Shown in pieces: positions 38,160 to 50,522 of a DNA stretch of 64,000 nucleotides (its first letter is position 1; every line of letters starts with the position of its first letter). This stretch comes from Triplophysa rosa (Eukaryota; Chordata; Actinopteri; Cypriniformes; Nemacheilidae): contig NC_079910.1 of NCBI RefSeq assembly GCF_024868665.1, positions 6,634,976 to 6,698,975 on the forward strand, given 5' to 3'. The translations under genes were made by a program, and so were the position numbers. The notes beneath the pieces are model-generated. The model saw only the letters and a list, made by a program, of their open reading frames with translations. It did not search any database and was not told the DNA's origin.

Positions 38160-38385
38160 TTGAACACACACACTATCCCTAACCCAACCCCTAAACCTAA
38201 AGATCATAGAAAACTTGTTGCATTTAAAAAAATATCGTTCTGTACAATTTATAAGCTTTTTTGCCCATGGGGACCTCAATTTTGGTCCCCACAGTGACAC
38301 GAGTCCCCATGTGTTTCTGTGCATTCAGGTTTAGGTCCCCACCGGGATATAAAAACATGAACACACACACACACACACACAAAAC
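38160..38385. repeat. GGTCCCCAC interspersed repeat with AC run
   Basis: It contains CCTAACCCAACCCCTAAACC, GGGGACCTCAATTTTGGTCC and GTCCCCACCGGGATATAAAA, followed by an AC microsatellite (about 38361-38381). This is a familiar fish repeat texture. Family name not assigned. Confidence 0.6.
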
Positions 38386-38706
38386 AATAAAAAAATCTGA
38401 TAAACCTTAAAAGTAATATGGAAATTGTCAGGCACTGCAAGACATTTCTTCTCACTTTTCGTGTTTCGTCCATTTTCTTTGCTGCTAAAGAAACTCTTAA
38501 GTCTCTTAAAAGTCCTCCTCCATACTCCTAAAATTTTGGACCTTAAGAGCTCTTTTAAGGGTTAAGATCCTTTATAAATTACTTTTTTATTTACTAGGAT
38601 CTTTTCTGTAATTCTAAGGGGAAACGCCCACATTTCTAAGAATTTTCTTAGAATTTTGTCACTAGGAGCAACTCTTTGCGCTAAGATTTTTCATGAATAC
38701 GGGCCC

Positions 38707-40178
38707 TGGTCTTTAAAAACACCTCCTGTGAATGCATCATTGTTACTATTTACAGAAAGTGATCTTTTTATTGCCGCTCGCTCGGACAAACACCACAATT
38801 CTGTTGCTAATACTTAAATGTTATAGCTTTGTTAAAATCCCAAACCCTGTATATTAAACTTTTACATGTTACTTGTTCCACGAGGTTTGTTTTTATAGAC
38901 ACTAATGGCACTTTCAAATTACGCAGCTTGTTGAAAAGAGGTGTGCTATTACTTTAATAAGCGGTCTGCAAAAATACCCCGTAGTTGTAGACCGTAGATA
39001 TATGAAGGAAACAGAATATAATTTGGCTGTTTTGACTGGCCTGTAAGCAACCAGGAAACCCTATCAACCCCCTAGAAAGAAACTACCCAGAATGCCCGAG
39101 CAAGTGATCCGGAGCCCTCACAAGCACCTCTCACATTTCCTTGAGAAAGATGTAATGAACTTGTGTAATGGGCTTGTGCCCATCTAAGCTGCACTCCTGA
39201 CAGGTTCCCACTATCATCACATTATTCTGGAGAGCTTCTGATTACCTCTGTGTGTGTCGGCCCTCTCGGTAGGTGTCATGCTCCATACTTCGTGTATGGA
39301 TATGTACTCCTGTACTCACCTGACTGAGGTGGTGCGGTGCGGTGCGGTGTGTGTTCTGTTAATCACAGCTGGCGTGAAATGTCACCAAGGAAATGTTAGC
39401 GGTTCCTTCACGCTTATTAGTTGGAACATCATGTGTGGGTTTCTTAGACATTAAGGCACAGCCCTTGTATGCTGTTTAATTCACCTAAACTTTTAGAGTG
39501 GTTTCAAATATACAAAAGTGTAACTGATGACTCATCCATAAGTAAACGATGTTGTCTAATTTGTGAATACTTCACTTCACTCACATTTCCCACTCTCTCT
39601 GCTGGGAGTCTTAGTTTATTAAAAGCACAGCTAAGTTTGAAAAGCGTGACTAGGAGTTTGTCATTCTACCTGAGAGATAAAAAGCCGGATGTATGATTTA
39701 CTGTGGGGATAAGGGAAGCACACTTGATCCTGTGGTGAATGATGTTCTTGATTCATTGTGTTTATTCTGATTTACTGATTCGCTATTATATTTATTTCCA
39801 CATACACATCTGTGCCGCTGCCATTATAGTTTATGTTGACCATGACCCCTGACCTCCTGCATACTCTTGGTAACCATATCATATTTATTTATTTTAATGC
39901 ACCTTTCTGTTTTTCATCATTTATCTGTTTTGCTGATCCCATGTGTTTTGTTACACGCACCGTGTTTACACTGGAGGGGGCATAATGTGTTGTGACATCA
40001 TGCTGTAACAACTACAGGCTGTCAAGAGCTGAATGTCGGAATGTTTAATATACTTGGACCATAAGCTAAAGCTTGAGGCTATAACAAAACAGTCAAATGA
40101 AAAAGAGAACAACAAAGAACTCAAATAAAATCTAGTGGTGTCTAGAATTTGCGTGGGCTACAGAAGAACAGTTTTATA
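38707..40178. other. Intron, nothing recognised
   Basis: About 1.5 kb. A GGTGC-type short tandem run lies at about 39331-39349. Otherwise no features. Confidence 0.5.
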
Positions 40179-40186
40179 GTCCTTTT

Positions 40187-40876
40187 TCGAGCTGTCGAGA
40201 TTTTTATGATGCATTGACAAGCTTATTTGAAAGATTACCGCATTGATGCATAGAAACAAATAATCGATTTGCATTTAAATATAACATGCCAACAGTTGGC
40301 GGTTTTAATTATAAAAAAAAAACTCTCGTCCCATCTTAAAAACATTGCTTTCAACATAAGTTATATAAATACGTCTTTCAAACTGCATTTCAAAATCAGT
40401 GTGAGTGAATCAGCACCTGGGTGTCTTTCTCGCACTCTCTCTTTCTCTCGTCTGATGAGTTTAATGCGTGCAGGAAGCTGTTGGTCAATAAAGTGCGTGA
40501 TATTTCTGAACGTGGACTGCTGTTTATAGCTGTTGAAAGTTGTTTAAACTGTAAAGCGCTAATTCGACGCACAGATGATGCACACTGTGTAGCGATCTAC
40601 TCGCAAAGAAGCACGCGTCTTGTCAAAGCGGCACGTCAAAACTTTAAGAGCCGCAACGGTAAAAGTGCGAGTCTGAAAGAAAGTGAAGTGAAGTGAGACG
40701 GACTCTAAGATCACCACCTTATAACACATCTGAGGTTAAATCTGAGTGAAAAAGATAGTTTAAAGCGTTTGTATTATTAATAATACGTTAGAATTGGCGG
40801 ACAAGATTCATCGAATCGTGACCCTCTGAATCTTAATCGAATCAATATGCGAGGCAAGTAAAGATTCACAGCTCTA
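40187..40876. mobile_element. 690-bp hAT-like element with 8-bp target duplication
   Basis: GTCCTTTT (40179-40186) and GTCCTTTC (40877-40884) form an 8-bp duplication with one change. The ends read inward TCGAGCTGTCGAGA and TAGAGCTGTGAATC, imperfect hAT-like inverted repeats. The right subterminal part carries repeated GATTCA/GATTCG motifs. The interior (40400-40700) is higher in GC and has ORFs of 86-91 codons without a recognisable domain. Confidence 0.72.
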
Positions 40877-40882
40877 GTCCTT

Positions 40883-41100
40883 TCAATTCAATTCAATTCA
40901 ATTTTATTTATATAGGGCTTTTCACAATGTGCAGCTTTACAGGAGAAAATAAGAAAAACTGAAAAACACAAAAAAGGTCAAACACAGGACAGTGCATGGT
41001 ATTTATAGAACAATCAAGATTATTCTAGTAAATAATATCTAATAAATGCAGTCTCCCGGTGGTTTATTTAGCATATTTTGCATTAAGTGAATGCTTGGCT
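40883..41100 (+). repeat. TTCAATTCAATT...TATATAGGGCTTTTCACAAT repeat
   Basis: Four TTCAA units lead into TTTTATTTATATAGGGCTTT, then TCACAATGTGCAGCTTTACA. This is the same module as at 38071 and common in teleosts. It begins immediately after the hAT target duplication, so the hAT inserted at its edge. Confidence 0.7.
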
Positions 41101-41279
41101 GAAAAGATGTTCACAACTGTGTAAACATATTTAGTTTGTAGACCAAAACCATTGCAAAGTAGCTTTTGTGTTCGCTAAAGTTTACAGTATTGAAATACAA
41201 AATACAATTCAATTCAAAACATTAATATTTTACAATGGAACAGGGAAATAATAGAAGACATCCAAAATAAAAATCTAGC

Positions 41280-41593
41280 ATCCATCCACTAAAGGTGCCT
41301 CAGATTCCTCTAGAGTTTCTTTATTGATTCTGAACAATACGGTCTGGTTTTGACGCACCACAATGTGCCACTCACATCCTGTGTAGACACAACCAGCACT
41401 CCCTGAGTACTTATATTATTTCAATCCCATTTTATTTTCTGTTAATAAATTCTCCTTTTTTAATTAGTTGAATTATGTTGGATGACACATGCTGCTGCAT
41501 ACACTTGCCTTTCAGTAATCCATGCGGTATGCTTCCTTTTCAGGTTTTCCTCTGTGTTTTTCTCTGAGCTCTCAATATGTGATTGTGTGTGTA

Positions 41594-41630
<37 letters not shown>

Positions 41631-42690
41631 GAGTAATGTGTGCTGCTGGGAGATGTGTGAATTCAGCATATTGGCCTGTTTGTTTCTTGTGTCTCTCTAT
41701 AACTTCCCAGTCTTCCACAACAAGCACTGCCTAAATCTATGAGTCGACGTAAATAGAAGGCTGGATAATTCATTTATAGCTTCTTGAGCACAATCAGTAG
41801 CCAGTAATTACACTGTTACATGGTTCATATCAACAGCTCCAGCATGTTCTGGTTATCTTGCAGTAATTCTGTAATTAAAATTTGATGTATGGTTACTCCC
41901 TCCAGACAAACCCGGAGTTCACAAGTATGTTTGTACGCGTGCATGCGCTTGCATATACACGGGCAGAAAGCGTGCAAGAGCCCGGGTTAGACATGAGGTG
42001 AGTTGGCAGCCTCGGAGAGAGACCAGTTTGAAGGTTGCCGCCCTGAGCTGTAGTCTTGCTTGTCTAAGCAAAGAAAACGTCACCTCTCGTCAATAGATAA
42101 CAGACAAGGACGCGCACGGAAACACTACAAAGATTGTCACGCATGCTTTATTCATTACTTCTCTGTCCTCTTCAAAATCAGGAAGGAAGTTTCAACGTCC
42201 TGTAAAACAGCGAGTGGTCCCGGGCCCCGAGTGAGTCGACAGATGCCCTCCAGTGTGCACTAACAAGTGCCCTTCCCGTCTGTCTCGATGAGCCAGTTGT
42301 ATGTAGTGGCTGCCAGCCGACATGTGAAGTGTGACCGGGGTCAAGCGTGTCCTCACTCCGCCTTATCAAAACATCTTTCTTTCCAGTGTTGTATGAAGCT
42401 TCACCTTCACGCTGAACTGTCACACGCGCATTCTATGTTGATGGGATTTCTCTTTGACCCTCATTTGTTTGTCTGAGTGTTGTTTATACATCTTGTCAGC
42501 TTGTGTTTCTGGAGGAGAGTTGTAGTGATGAGGAGCACGAGGTCACTCTCAGCAGACTGGCAAATCCCATTATAATATGTCAGGGTTCCAATGACATCAT
42601 CTGCTGTTTTTTTTGTAATTTTTGATTTTTAGATGTGAACAGGGATCTGGAATACCAAACAAGTTGTGCAAGTTAGTGATTATAAATACG
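41280..42690. other. Intron, contains one (GA)n run only
   Basis: Apart from a GA microsatellite (about 41599-41627), no features were recognised. Confidence 0.5.
41599..41627 (+). repeat. (GA)n microsatellite
   Basis: About 14 GA units, uninterrupted. Arg-Glu-rich and Ser-Leu-rich ORFs across it are artefacts. Confidence 0.9.
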
Positions 42691-43187
42691 TTAAAGGAAC
42701 AGTACATCCATAAAAAAATTCTGTCGTTTGATTCACGCTCATGCTTTTCTAAACCTGCGCGACTTCCTTTTATCTCTGGCACACCAAAGGAGATGTTCAG
42801 TTGAATTTCTGGCTTTTGTTGTTGCGTCTGTCTTAACCAGTCATGTTGATGCATATTTGAACATACAGCACTGAAGTGAGATTGAGATTTGAGGTCTACA
42901 GTGGAGAGCGAAATTGTTATGAACGACGACTCAAATTTCAGTCTGTTCATCTATTGCATGATTAGATTGAACAAATTTGATATATAGCGCACAAGTAAGA
43001 TGGAGTACTTTTCTGGTGCTTTTTGTCAGTTTTGGATCTTGAAGGTGTCCATCCCATTTTTTTTCAGTGTATGGATTAACTCGCATCTGAGATTTTGTTA
43101 AACTGCTATAAAAGATTGTGCAGGTTTAGAACAATGTAAAGGTGAGTAAATGATGACAGATTTTTTAGATTCTTCCGCTTCCTTTAA
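42691..43187. mobile_element. Divergent, longer TTAA MITE copy
   Basis: The left end TTAAAGGAACAGTACATCC and the right segment GGTGAGTAAATGATGACAGA, ending in CTTTAA, match the family. The copy is 497 bp, longer than the usual 270-330 bp, with an unrelated-looking interior of about 250 bp (42830-43080). Confidence 0.7.
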
Positions 43188-44604
43188 TACTGTAAGTGAC
43201 TAAGTTCAGTTTCATTCATCTCCTGGCCGCCATCTTGTTATATGGCACCAATTAGCTCCTCCTCCGGAGGCTTCAGATCGAACACAGAAAGCAGCCAAAC
43301 TGGAGGGTGTATTTAAAATAATCTCCTATATAAGATCCAATCTGCCTTGTGCCTGTGCGCCAAGTTAGCGTGTGCGGAGCGGCTTTTAAAATCTCATTTA
43401 TTTCTGCTGTGCAGATGACACTGGCACAGAAAGGTCGTCCGCTTGTTTTTGAGCTCGGGGGAACATCCCCTGAATTTATTTGAGAGAGGGGCCGACGCAA
43501 CGCGAGCGTGGAGGAAAGGACACGGGATGGGGAACGAGATTACAACACGGCCCGTGGAGGCTCGGAACACAAATAAGCGCAGGAAGAGGAGATTGAGGTT
43601 CAGGGATGAGGGCGAGAGTGCATGGTGATGTTACCCTGTGGTCATGCCTCGGGGGAAGATAAGCTGCATGATTCCTCTTGCAGTGCTTCTCTGCAACGTC
43701 AACAGGATGCCGCATGTCTGATAGTGTGTCGATTCATTGTGCGTGTCTGAGAGACCCTTTTCTGTTGATATTAGTAAAAGCAACCACATGCAAAGTATTC
43801 ATTTAGAGATGCTTCTATGGAGATTTGATTGCTCCTATCTCAGCACATCAAAGTGTCTGTAGATGCACAGAAGCATGTAGTGAAGCTTCATACCGCCACA
43901 TGTGAGGAACACTAAAACCCACCTTTATCAGTCGTTCAGGGCCTTTCAGCGCCAGCAGTGAAACCGTGTTAAACCAAATAGCTGAACGGCAGTCATATCG
44001 CTGGCTGGCTTTCCCTCCCCGGCACGCTTTGTTAGCTTCGGTGTTGTATTTCAAGGCCTGATTAGATGTCACTCAATTAAAAGCACATTTGGCCTAGGAG
44101 AGAGTGTTGCCGTGGCTGCTATGCGGAAGGTGGAGAGCCCCTCGGTGCCTACCCAGAGTGCTCTAATTAAAACCGCTCACAGCGCCTGGAGAAGAGCCGC
44201 ACGGCGCGGCCGGGAAAGTTTCTCACCGAATCAATGACAGGCGTGGACGCCTCTCAGATGAAATTAAAAAGAATATGTATTGAGAAAGAGGGGAAAAAAT
44301 GAAATTGAAGGAGTCACAAAGGACTACTCCTGATTTGAAGCTAGCTTTGAGACGGGCTAGGATTAATACCGCTCTTCTAATATGCCGCAGATTGGCGCTC
44401 CCTTGGTGGTACAGATCAGGTAGGGCCCAGTGAAGCACACATCACTTTCTAAATGCTTCATTATTTTACTCTGCGAATCCCTGAATAGCGCTGTTTTAAT
44501 AAGCTTAGATATATGGCTTTTTGAACGAGTCATGTCGCTCTCCATTTTACATTCAACCACCTGTCACGTTTGTCTTCAGAACATTGCTAGTTTCATGTAA
44601 ATAA
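43188..44604. other. Intron, GC-richer stretch, nothing recognised
   Basis: The 43.4-44.2 kb part is GC-richer than most of the window and contains CGCGGCCG-like sequence (about 44200), but no exon or element was delimited. It could be regulatory DNA; the sequence alone cannot show this. Confidence 0.4.
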
Positions 44605-45080
44605 CATAGACTGTGTACAACATGCACGTAGTGTCCGTGACGTCACCCATAGGTTTCTGATGAGCTGTTTTGAAGCTTAAAGTGGGCGGAGCCAGCCTTC
44701 GCCATTTTAGCAGCGCGTCACTCCCGGATAATCGAAAATGGGCAAAGAAGCAGAACGTGGTTGGAACTGAGGCGCCTGGTTGCTGAAACCACTTTTCACT
44801 CAAGTGGCCACGCACCTAATTTGCTGAATTTTAAGGCTTAATATAAGTTAAAAGGGTGAGTTGTGAAAACATTCACCCTCCCCACAGTTGTCATGAAAAA
44901 TTAGTTATATAGACCAACATCATTTTTTGTACCAGGCTGTAAACATGTTTTTTTCTGCTGTAAAGTTACCCATTTTAACATGGGGACGCAATAAGATTCT
45001 GCTCTCTTTTGGAGCCAGTCTCTAGCGGCCAGTCGATGAATTGCTGTTTAAGTCACTTCCGTGTTGGCTTTACGAGATAG
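44605..45080. repeat. Probable interspersed repeat with a perfect CRE
   Basis: The segment holds GTGTCCGTGACGTCACCCAT, AAAGTGGGCGGAGCC, GCCATTTTAGCAGCGCGTCA and GGAGCCAGTCTCTAGCGGCC. I recognise this combination as a dispersed cyprinid repeat. The palindrome TGACGTCA at 44638-44645 is a perfect cAMP-response element. No inverted ends or coding were seen. Confidence 0.55.
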
Positions 45081-46453
45081 ATTGGAAGGTTACCACATGG
45101 TAAATACATTAGCCCACTGGAAAACAGTATACATTAGTGATTCTAAATTAATATGGTGCTTGAAAGACTTAATTTCTGTCGTTAACTTGCGAAGAATGGC
45201 ACAGAACAACCTGATTGGTCTTAATATGCCAAATTAAACGCTGCCAAGCTTCACAAAACGAGTCCTTGAAGTATTCCAGAGTGCACGATTCAAATCATTC
45301 TACTCTGGTAATGTTATTTATGAGACTCTAACCGTTTAAAAACTACCTCAAGATTGGTCATTTGAAACCATCCCCGGATAGACTTGAACAAAATTTATTT
45401 TTACTTTATTGCAGTGCTTTAATACGACTTTGGCTAGTGGGAGGGGAAATACCGCACCTGTAGCATATGAGAAATTACGCTCTCTCCCGCCGCTGGTTTC
45501 CCCCCAGTTTTTAGACTCCGTGCTGCTTACTAAATGGCACAGTGTTGTCACGTTGACCTATGGATTGATGGATGGTTTGAGATCCCTCACACTATGAAAA
45601 GTGGAATGCAGTCGAGTAGAAATGGCCTTTATGGGTCATGTTTGCCTTTCAGCTTGAGCAGATATGTGAGCACTTAATCGTGCAGGGTGGGAGGAAGCGG
45701 GTGGACATCTGAATCGCCGTTCCGCTTGGCTTAGGCTGTCGATGCCACATTTGAGTAGCACATTCGTACTGACTTGCACACTTGAATAATATGGAGATGA
45801 TAAATGGTAAGACGTTGTGACCTTCGAGGGAAACGTCCTGACGTCCTTCTGCTGAGGAACCACATGCCCCAGGGGTGTCTGTGGTTCTGCTTTCATGCTG
45901 TGTTGGACATTTTCCGATTTGAATATGACCGGATTGTAAAGTTTTCTTTGGACTTCAATGTGTGGCTGTGTTTTAGAGACAAGGTTTCTGTGCTGAAGCC
46001 TGGGATTAACTGTATTAGCAGTGCACAGCTCGGGCGTTTCGAATCAAATGGGAAATGAAATGAAGTAATTAGTTTGCTGGTGTTAGTCCATCCTCCTGTT
46101 TGGATCTGCAGTGATTCCACGTTGGTCCCCATTACCTCTATTAGAAAAGATTTTCATGCTCACAGTTTGCTGCGTAGTGTTTTATATTTTTAAACAGCTG
46201 TGGTTCCAGCAAGCCAGCAAACAGAAAAATTAGGTCAGTATTAGGTCAGTTGTACTTGTTTAAGGTTCATAAACTTGACTCACACCTAGATTTAGAGTTG
46301 GTTGTCGAAACGCCCGCTGTTGTCTTACATTGAGTTAAATGTCATTCTGTAAGAGAAAGCGGAAGTTTTTATTGCATTCTTATAAACATCTGGTAATGAC
46401 AAGCCAGTAAGCTCTTTGCTAGACAGACATCTGGGCATCATTTAGACCCGCAT
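45081..46453. other. Intron, nothing recognised
   Basis: About 1.4 kb without delimited features. Confidence 0.5.
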
Positions 46454-46509
46454 TACATTTATGTATTTGGCAGATGCTTTTGTCCAAAGTGACTTGCAGT
46501 GCATTCAAG
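46454..46509 (-). repeat. LINE/SINE 3'-tail-like repeat, reverse orientation
   Basis: TACATTTATGTATTTGGCAG followed by ATGCTTTTGTCCAAAGTGACTTGCA is the reverse complement, with changes, of the tail at 4157-4210. Confidence 0.7.
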
Positions 46510-47734
46510 TTTATCATAGTTTTTCTGTTCTGTACTGAACCCATGACTTGGTCAGCAAAAATGTAGACCTGTGATATACTAAAACTTCTAATAGTTGTGC
46601 AGGAGTGTTTTTTTTTTTTGTCGCTTGGGAATAACCATCAGTTAATGTTTATATAATTAAAAAAAATATATTTTCTTGCCTGTGGTTTGGGAGACCAGCA
46701 ATATATTTTAGCACATGCACCTGGTGTAGCTGTCAGGCATATTTTATGTAAAACAGTCAGGTATTATTGCATTATGAATTCATTCCAAATGTCACTTAGT
46801 GACTAGGCTTATAGAGGTCTTGTAGAAAGTCACATTTCCATAATATATCCTTGCGTTACACATAGTGTACTGAAACCCATCTCCCAGCATGCATTGTTGA
46901 CATGATTTCTTCTTGCCCTCCAAAAATAGTCCAGCTATCTCCTTGTTCTTGTACAGACCAAATAAATAATGGCGTTTCTGAATGGCTGATGACGTTTTTG
47001 AGTGATAAGCTCAGCTGGGCCACCTGTCTGTGCATCGGAGACCCAGGGGGACCAACGAGACTAGCCAAATAAATGGCAGCCTAGAGCAAGCAGCGAGGGT
47101 TAAAATAGAAGAGAGAAGAGCCTGTAGTTCTGCTCGGTGTAGTCGGATCAATATGAAACCTCATTACGGGAATGTCATAGAACATTTGTGCACTTTCTGC
47201 TCCATCTAGCACCAATTTTGCTGGATAAGCACAGCTCTCATTTGCCCATTTTAAGCATTTTGTTAAAGAGCAACCCACAAACATTAGGCTTATCACTTGC
47301 AGCCCCAAGGAGTATTCTCCCGACTTCTGTCTTGTTCTGGACTGTCTTCCTGAGCGTCTGAGGCAGGCAGGTCAGCTAGAGAGCAGATTACTGTGTGCGT
47401 GCCCATGTGTGTAAGAGAGAGAGACGGTGTTACACACAGGCTGGGCTTTGACACCCACTGTTAACCCTGTAATTAATCCCTTAATAACCTAGTTAGTATG
47501 CTGCTGTGCAAACCTTTTTGTATATGTCAGGTTCTGAGGAAAGCTCCCCATGCCCATGCATTGTTACATTTTTTCTCAATCAACAAAATTCACAAAACAA
47601 AAATGTCAGGGTTTCTGTTGTAGTCTTGGGTATTTTACCTGTACTGTTATTGATACATATAGTAGAAAGGGCAGGATGTGATGGAGAGAAAAAAATGGGG
47701 AGTCTGACCCAAAATTCTACAGCTGATGAAACAT
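46510..47734. other. Intron, nothing recognised
   Basis: About 1.2 kb without delimited features. Confidence 0.5.
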
Positions 47735-48060
47735 TTGAGAGACGATTCCAAATTTTTATTCAATCAGCATTTCTAGATGTTTTGTGGTCATTCCAGTCCA
47801 GTGCCTGTTGAATTTCAACAAAATTAAACCTCAGGAGTGACAAAGTCATCCAACTGCAATGTAAAAGACTGACATCATGACAAGACACACGAAAACTGTG
47901 ATAAAAAAATCAAGGTTATCACATAAAAAATGTCTTGAACTTTTCCTAAATACATGTACACATATTACTGTTGTATTGCTTAAAAAGTGAATATGAACTT
48001 TTCTTTGCAGTATTTGGGTTCTGAAAAATACAGAGAATCTGTTTCTCCAGTTTTTCCAGG
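47735..48060 (+). repeat. Inverted partner of the 50.0-50.4 kb repeat
   Basis: The segment matches the reverse complement of about 50040-50375 over more than 300 bp, with high identity in blocks such as CCTCAGGAGTGACAAAGTCA and TCAGCATTTCTAGATGT. It is a second copy of the interior of the Tc1-like element at 49524-50522, with no clear ends of its own. Confidence 0.8.
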
Positions 48061-49523
48061 TCTTTGAAATGCTCTTTGGAATTTTTTTCGCAGCTGTATA
48101 TAACTGTATATCTACGTATTGGTCCAAATGTTTCCTTTTTTGACTGTGTACAATATTGCTGACTTCGACAAAATCAGCCATAATCGGATGCTTATACATT
48201 TCAAGGTTTTCATGATTAGACCAAATGGAAACCAGAGAGAGAGTTCAGATAGGCTAAAGTGAGCGCTGGTTTTTATGTGAGCGAGCAAAAAATGGTGAGC
48301 AGACTTCACATAACACTTGAATAATACATGATCTGATTATAGCCAAAAAGCAAAAAATAAAAATTCCAAAAAGGTCAGTAAGACTCGCAGATGTGATTAC
48401 GGTCTGAAAATCGTCCAACACCTCGCTAATGAATGGCACCCTCCCCTCACCCCTTCAGCTCTCTCATTGGCTGGCATATTAATCATGAAGGAGAGGCTGT
48501 TTTGTCATGCCCATACCCTACTGAATGGTTCGGCTGTCGTTGTGTGGCTCAGAAATGGCTTCTAATCAAATTGGAATGAAAAATGAAACATTGGCAGGCG
48601 AAAAAGGTTGAGTGGCTGGCTGGTGGTGACGGCTGTCTAATTAAACTACAAGGCTTTTAAAAAACTAAGCTTTGGTAATGGAGAAGATCACCATTTGTGT
48701 GCGAGATGGTCTCGTAGACTGCATTATGCCGTTTAGCCTCTAGCTGTATGTCACGACTGTCTGGATGAGCACGACAGACATTGATAATCTGAAATTTGGG
48801 AATTGCGTGGTATGATGAAAGCAGAGATCAGTTCATTCGCTGAAATGTGACACTGATAACATTTCATACCTCAAATAACTCTCCCCCTCGAACCTCCATT
48901 AGAATCGCTTTCGCTGAATAATGAAACGTCTTCGGGGCGTTTGAGACCCGCTTACAGGAGAGCGGGATTCCGCAGGCCAGAGCTTGGCAAAAGGATTGAT
49001 TGGCTGGGTCTGTGAAGAAATCATATTGTGTGGTGTGTGTGTGTTTTCCTCCTCCTTTGGCTTCAGCGCACTTGACAGCCAGCCATCAGGGAGAGTGTTT
49101 TACAGCTCCCAGAGAGCCTACAGACTAACTGCACATGACCTCCAGCATTGAATGATGAATGGCAAAAGAAGCTCCTCTCATCCATCGCGGCCTCAACCTC
49201 TCCACCGCTCATTCTCATTCCGTCTGAAATGCCATGAAAGGGCCCACTGGAGACTCGGGTGTACGGGTAGCTTGGAAAAACTCGTTCGCTGCCTGTTTTA
49301 TCTGCTTTTGCATGTGCTTTACTGATAGCAGAAAATCTCGATTCATTTCGAATCACAGGCTTTGAATGCACACGTCAGCAACAAAGACGATGTTTCCAAA
49401 GCAAATCTTCGATAAAATGCAGCTCAGCAGCTAGACTCAGCTCTAACGTGGCCATCTCTGCGGCCGGGCGAGGTGGCTATGTAGCTGTGCTTGAAGGATG
49501 AAAAATTCAGAGCAGGGCAGATG
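48061..49523. other. Intron, nothing recognised
   Basis: About 1.5 kb between the two inverted repeat copies. No exon or element delimited. Confidence 0.5.
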
Positions 49524-50522
49524 TACAGTACCAGTCAACATTTTAGACACACTTGAGAAAAATGTATATCATGATGTTATAAGTTAATGAGTTATAAGAA
49601 GGTGTATTTTTCAATGTTTGAAATGACGTTTGTAGACAAAACTATAGTTTTGCCAACGTATTAATTTCATTCATTAGAAAGCTAAAACTTAACAATTTTA
49701 AATGGATTACTTTGACCAAATAATGAATAAAAAGCACCCAATAAGAGTACAGCATAGAAGTTGGTTCAATGCTCTTTGAAAAGCTTCCCAGGTTAAGACC
49801 TCAAAAGGATGGATGTTAAAATTTCAAGTTCTAGTCAAAAGGTGACAACTTTGAAGATGCTTAAATATAAAAATGAAGAGACCATTTCAAAGACCATTTT
49901 CATTTTTTGGTGAATTACTGTTTACAGGTATGTGTTTAGGTAAAAAGGTTTAGTTTAGGTTTTATTCTTTAAACTATTAACAATATTTCTCCCAAATTTC
50001 AAATAAAAATATTGTTTCTATTTGCATTTATTTGCAGAAAATGAAAACTGGAGAAACAGGTAAAAAACAGAAAAGACGCTCTGTATTTTTCAGACCTCAA
50101 ATACCGCAAAGAAACCAAGTTCATATTTACTTTTAAGAGATTCAACACTAATATTTGAACATGTATTTAGAAAAAGTTCAAGAAATGTTTTGTCATGACC
50201 TCGATTTTGTGTCTTGTCATACTGCCAGTCTTTCACATTGCTGTTGGATGACTTTGTCACTCCTGAGGTTTGATTTTGTTGAAATTTAACAGATACTGGA
50301 CTGCAATGGCCACAATACATCTAGAAATGCTGATTAATAAAAATTTGAAATGGTCTCTTAATTTTTTCTGTGGCTGTATTTTGGATGTTTTTATCCACAA
50401 CATAATTCCCCGTTACAATTGTGTTATTATTTCATGGTTTTGATGTGTTCTATGTTAAAATTTGGGGGAAAAGTGTAAATAAACAGTTGCTAAGTGCTTC
50501 CAAACTTTTGACTGGTAGTGTA
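49524..50522. mobile_element. 1.0-kb Tc1/mariner-like non-autonomous element
   Basis: The left end is TACAGTACCAGTCAACA; the right end read inward is TACACTACCAGTCAAAA. The inverted ends begin with TA, as expected for Tc1/mariner target duplication, and the ACCAGTCAAAAGTTTGGA motif is a familiar fish Tc1-type end. The interior (50040-50375) is shared in inverted orientation with 47735-48060. No transposase coding remains. Confidence 0.8.

Larger units (their letters stand above)
37411..38706. mobile_element. 1.3-kb composite element with GGGCCCGTATTC ends
   Basis: GGGCCCGTATTC at 37411-37422 is matched by GAATACGGGCCC at 38695-38706. Just inside lie related CTTAAAG/CTAAGAAT-type motifs on both sides (CTTCTAAGAATCC; TTCTAAGAATTTTCTTAG), probably subterminal binding sites. 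The interior has taken up an AC/TA microsatellite (37700-37762), a TTCAATTCAAT repeat (38071-38145) and a GGTCCCCAC repeat (38160-38385). No transposase coding and no clear target duplication. Confidence 0.75.

Noticed and set aside
39331..39349. GGTGC tandem run as a telomere- or satellite-like array
   Set aside because: Only about four units are present, which is too short to be more than a local slippage product.
47506..47811. 101-codon plus-strand ORF with a hydrophobic run
   Set aside because: Its 3' part overlaps a dispersed repeat (47735-48060) and there is no splice context or domain.
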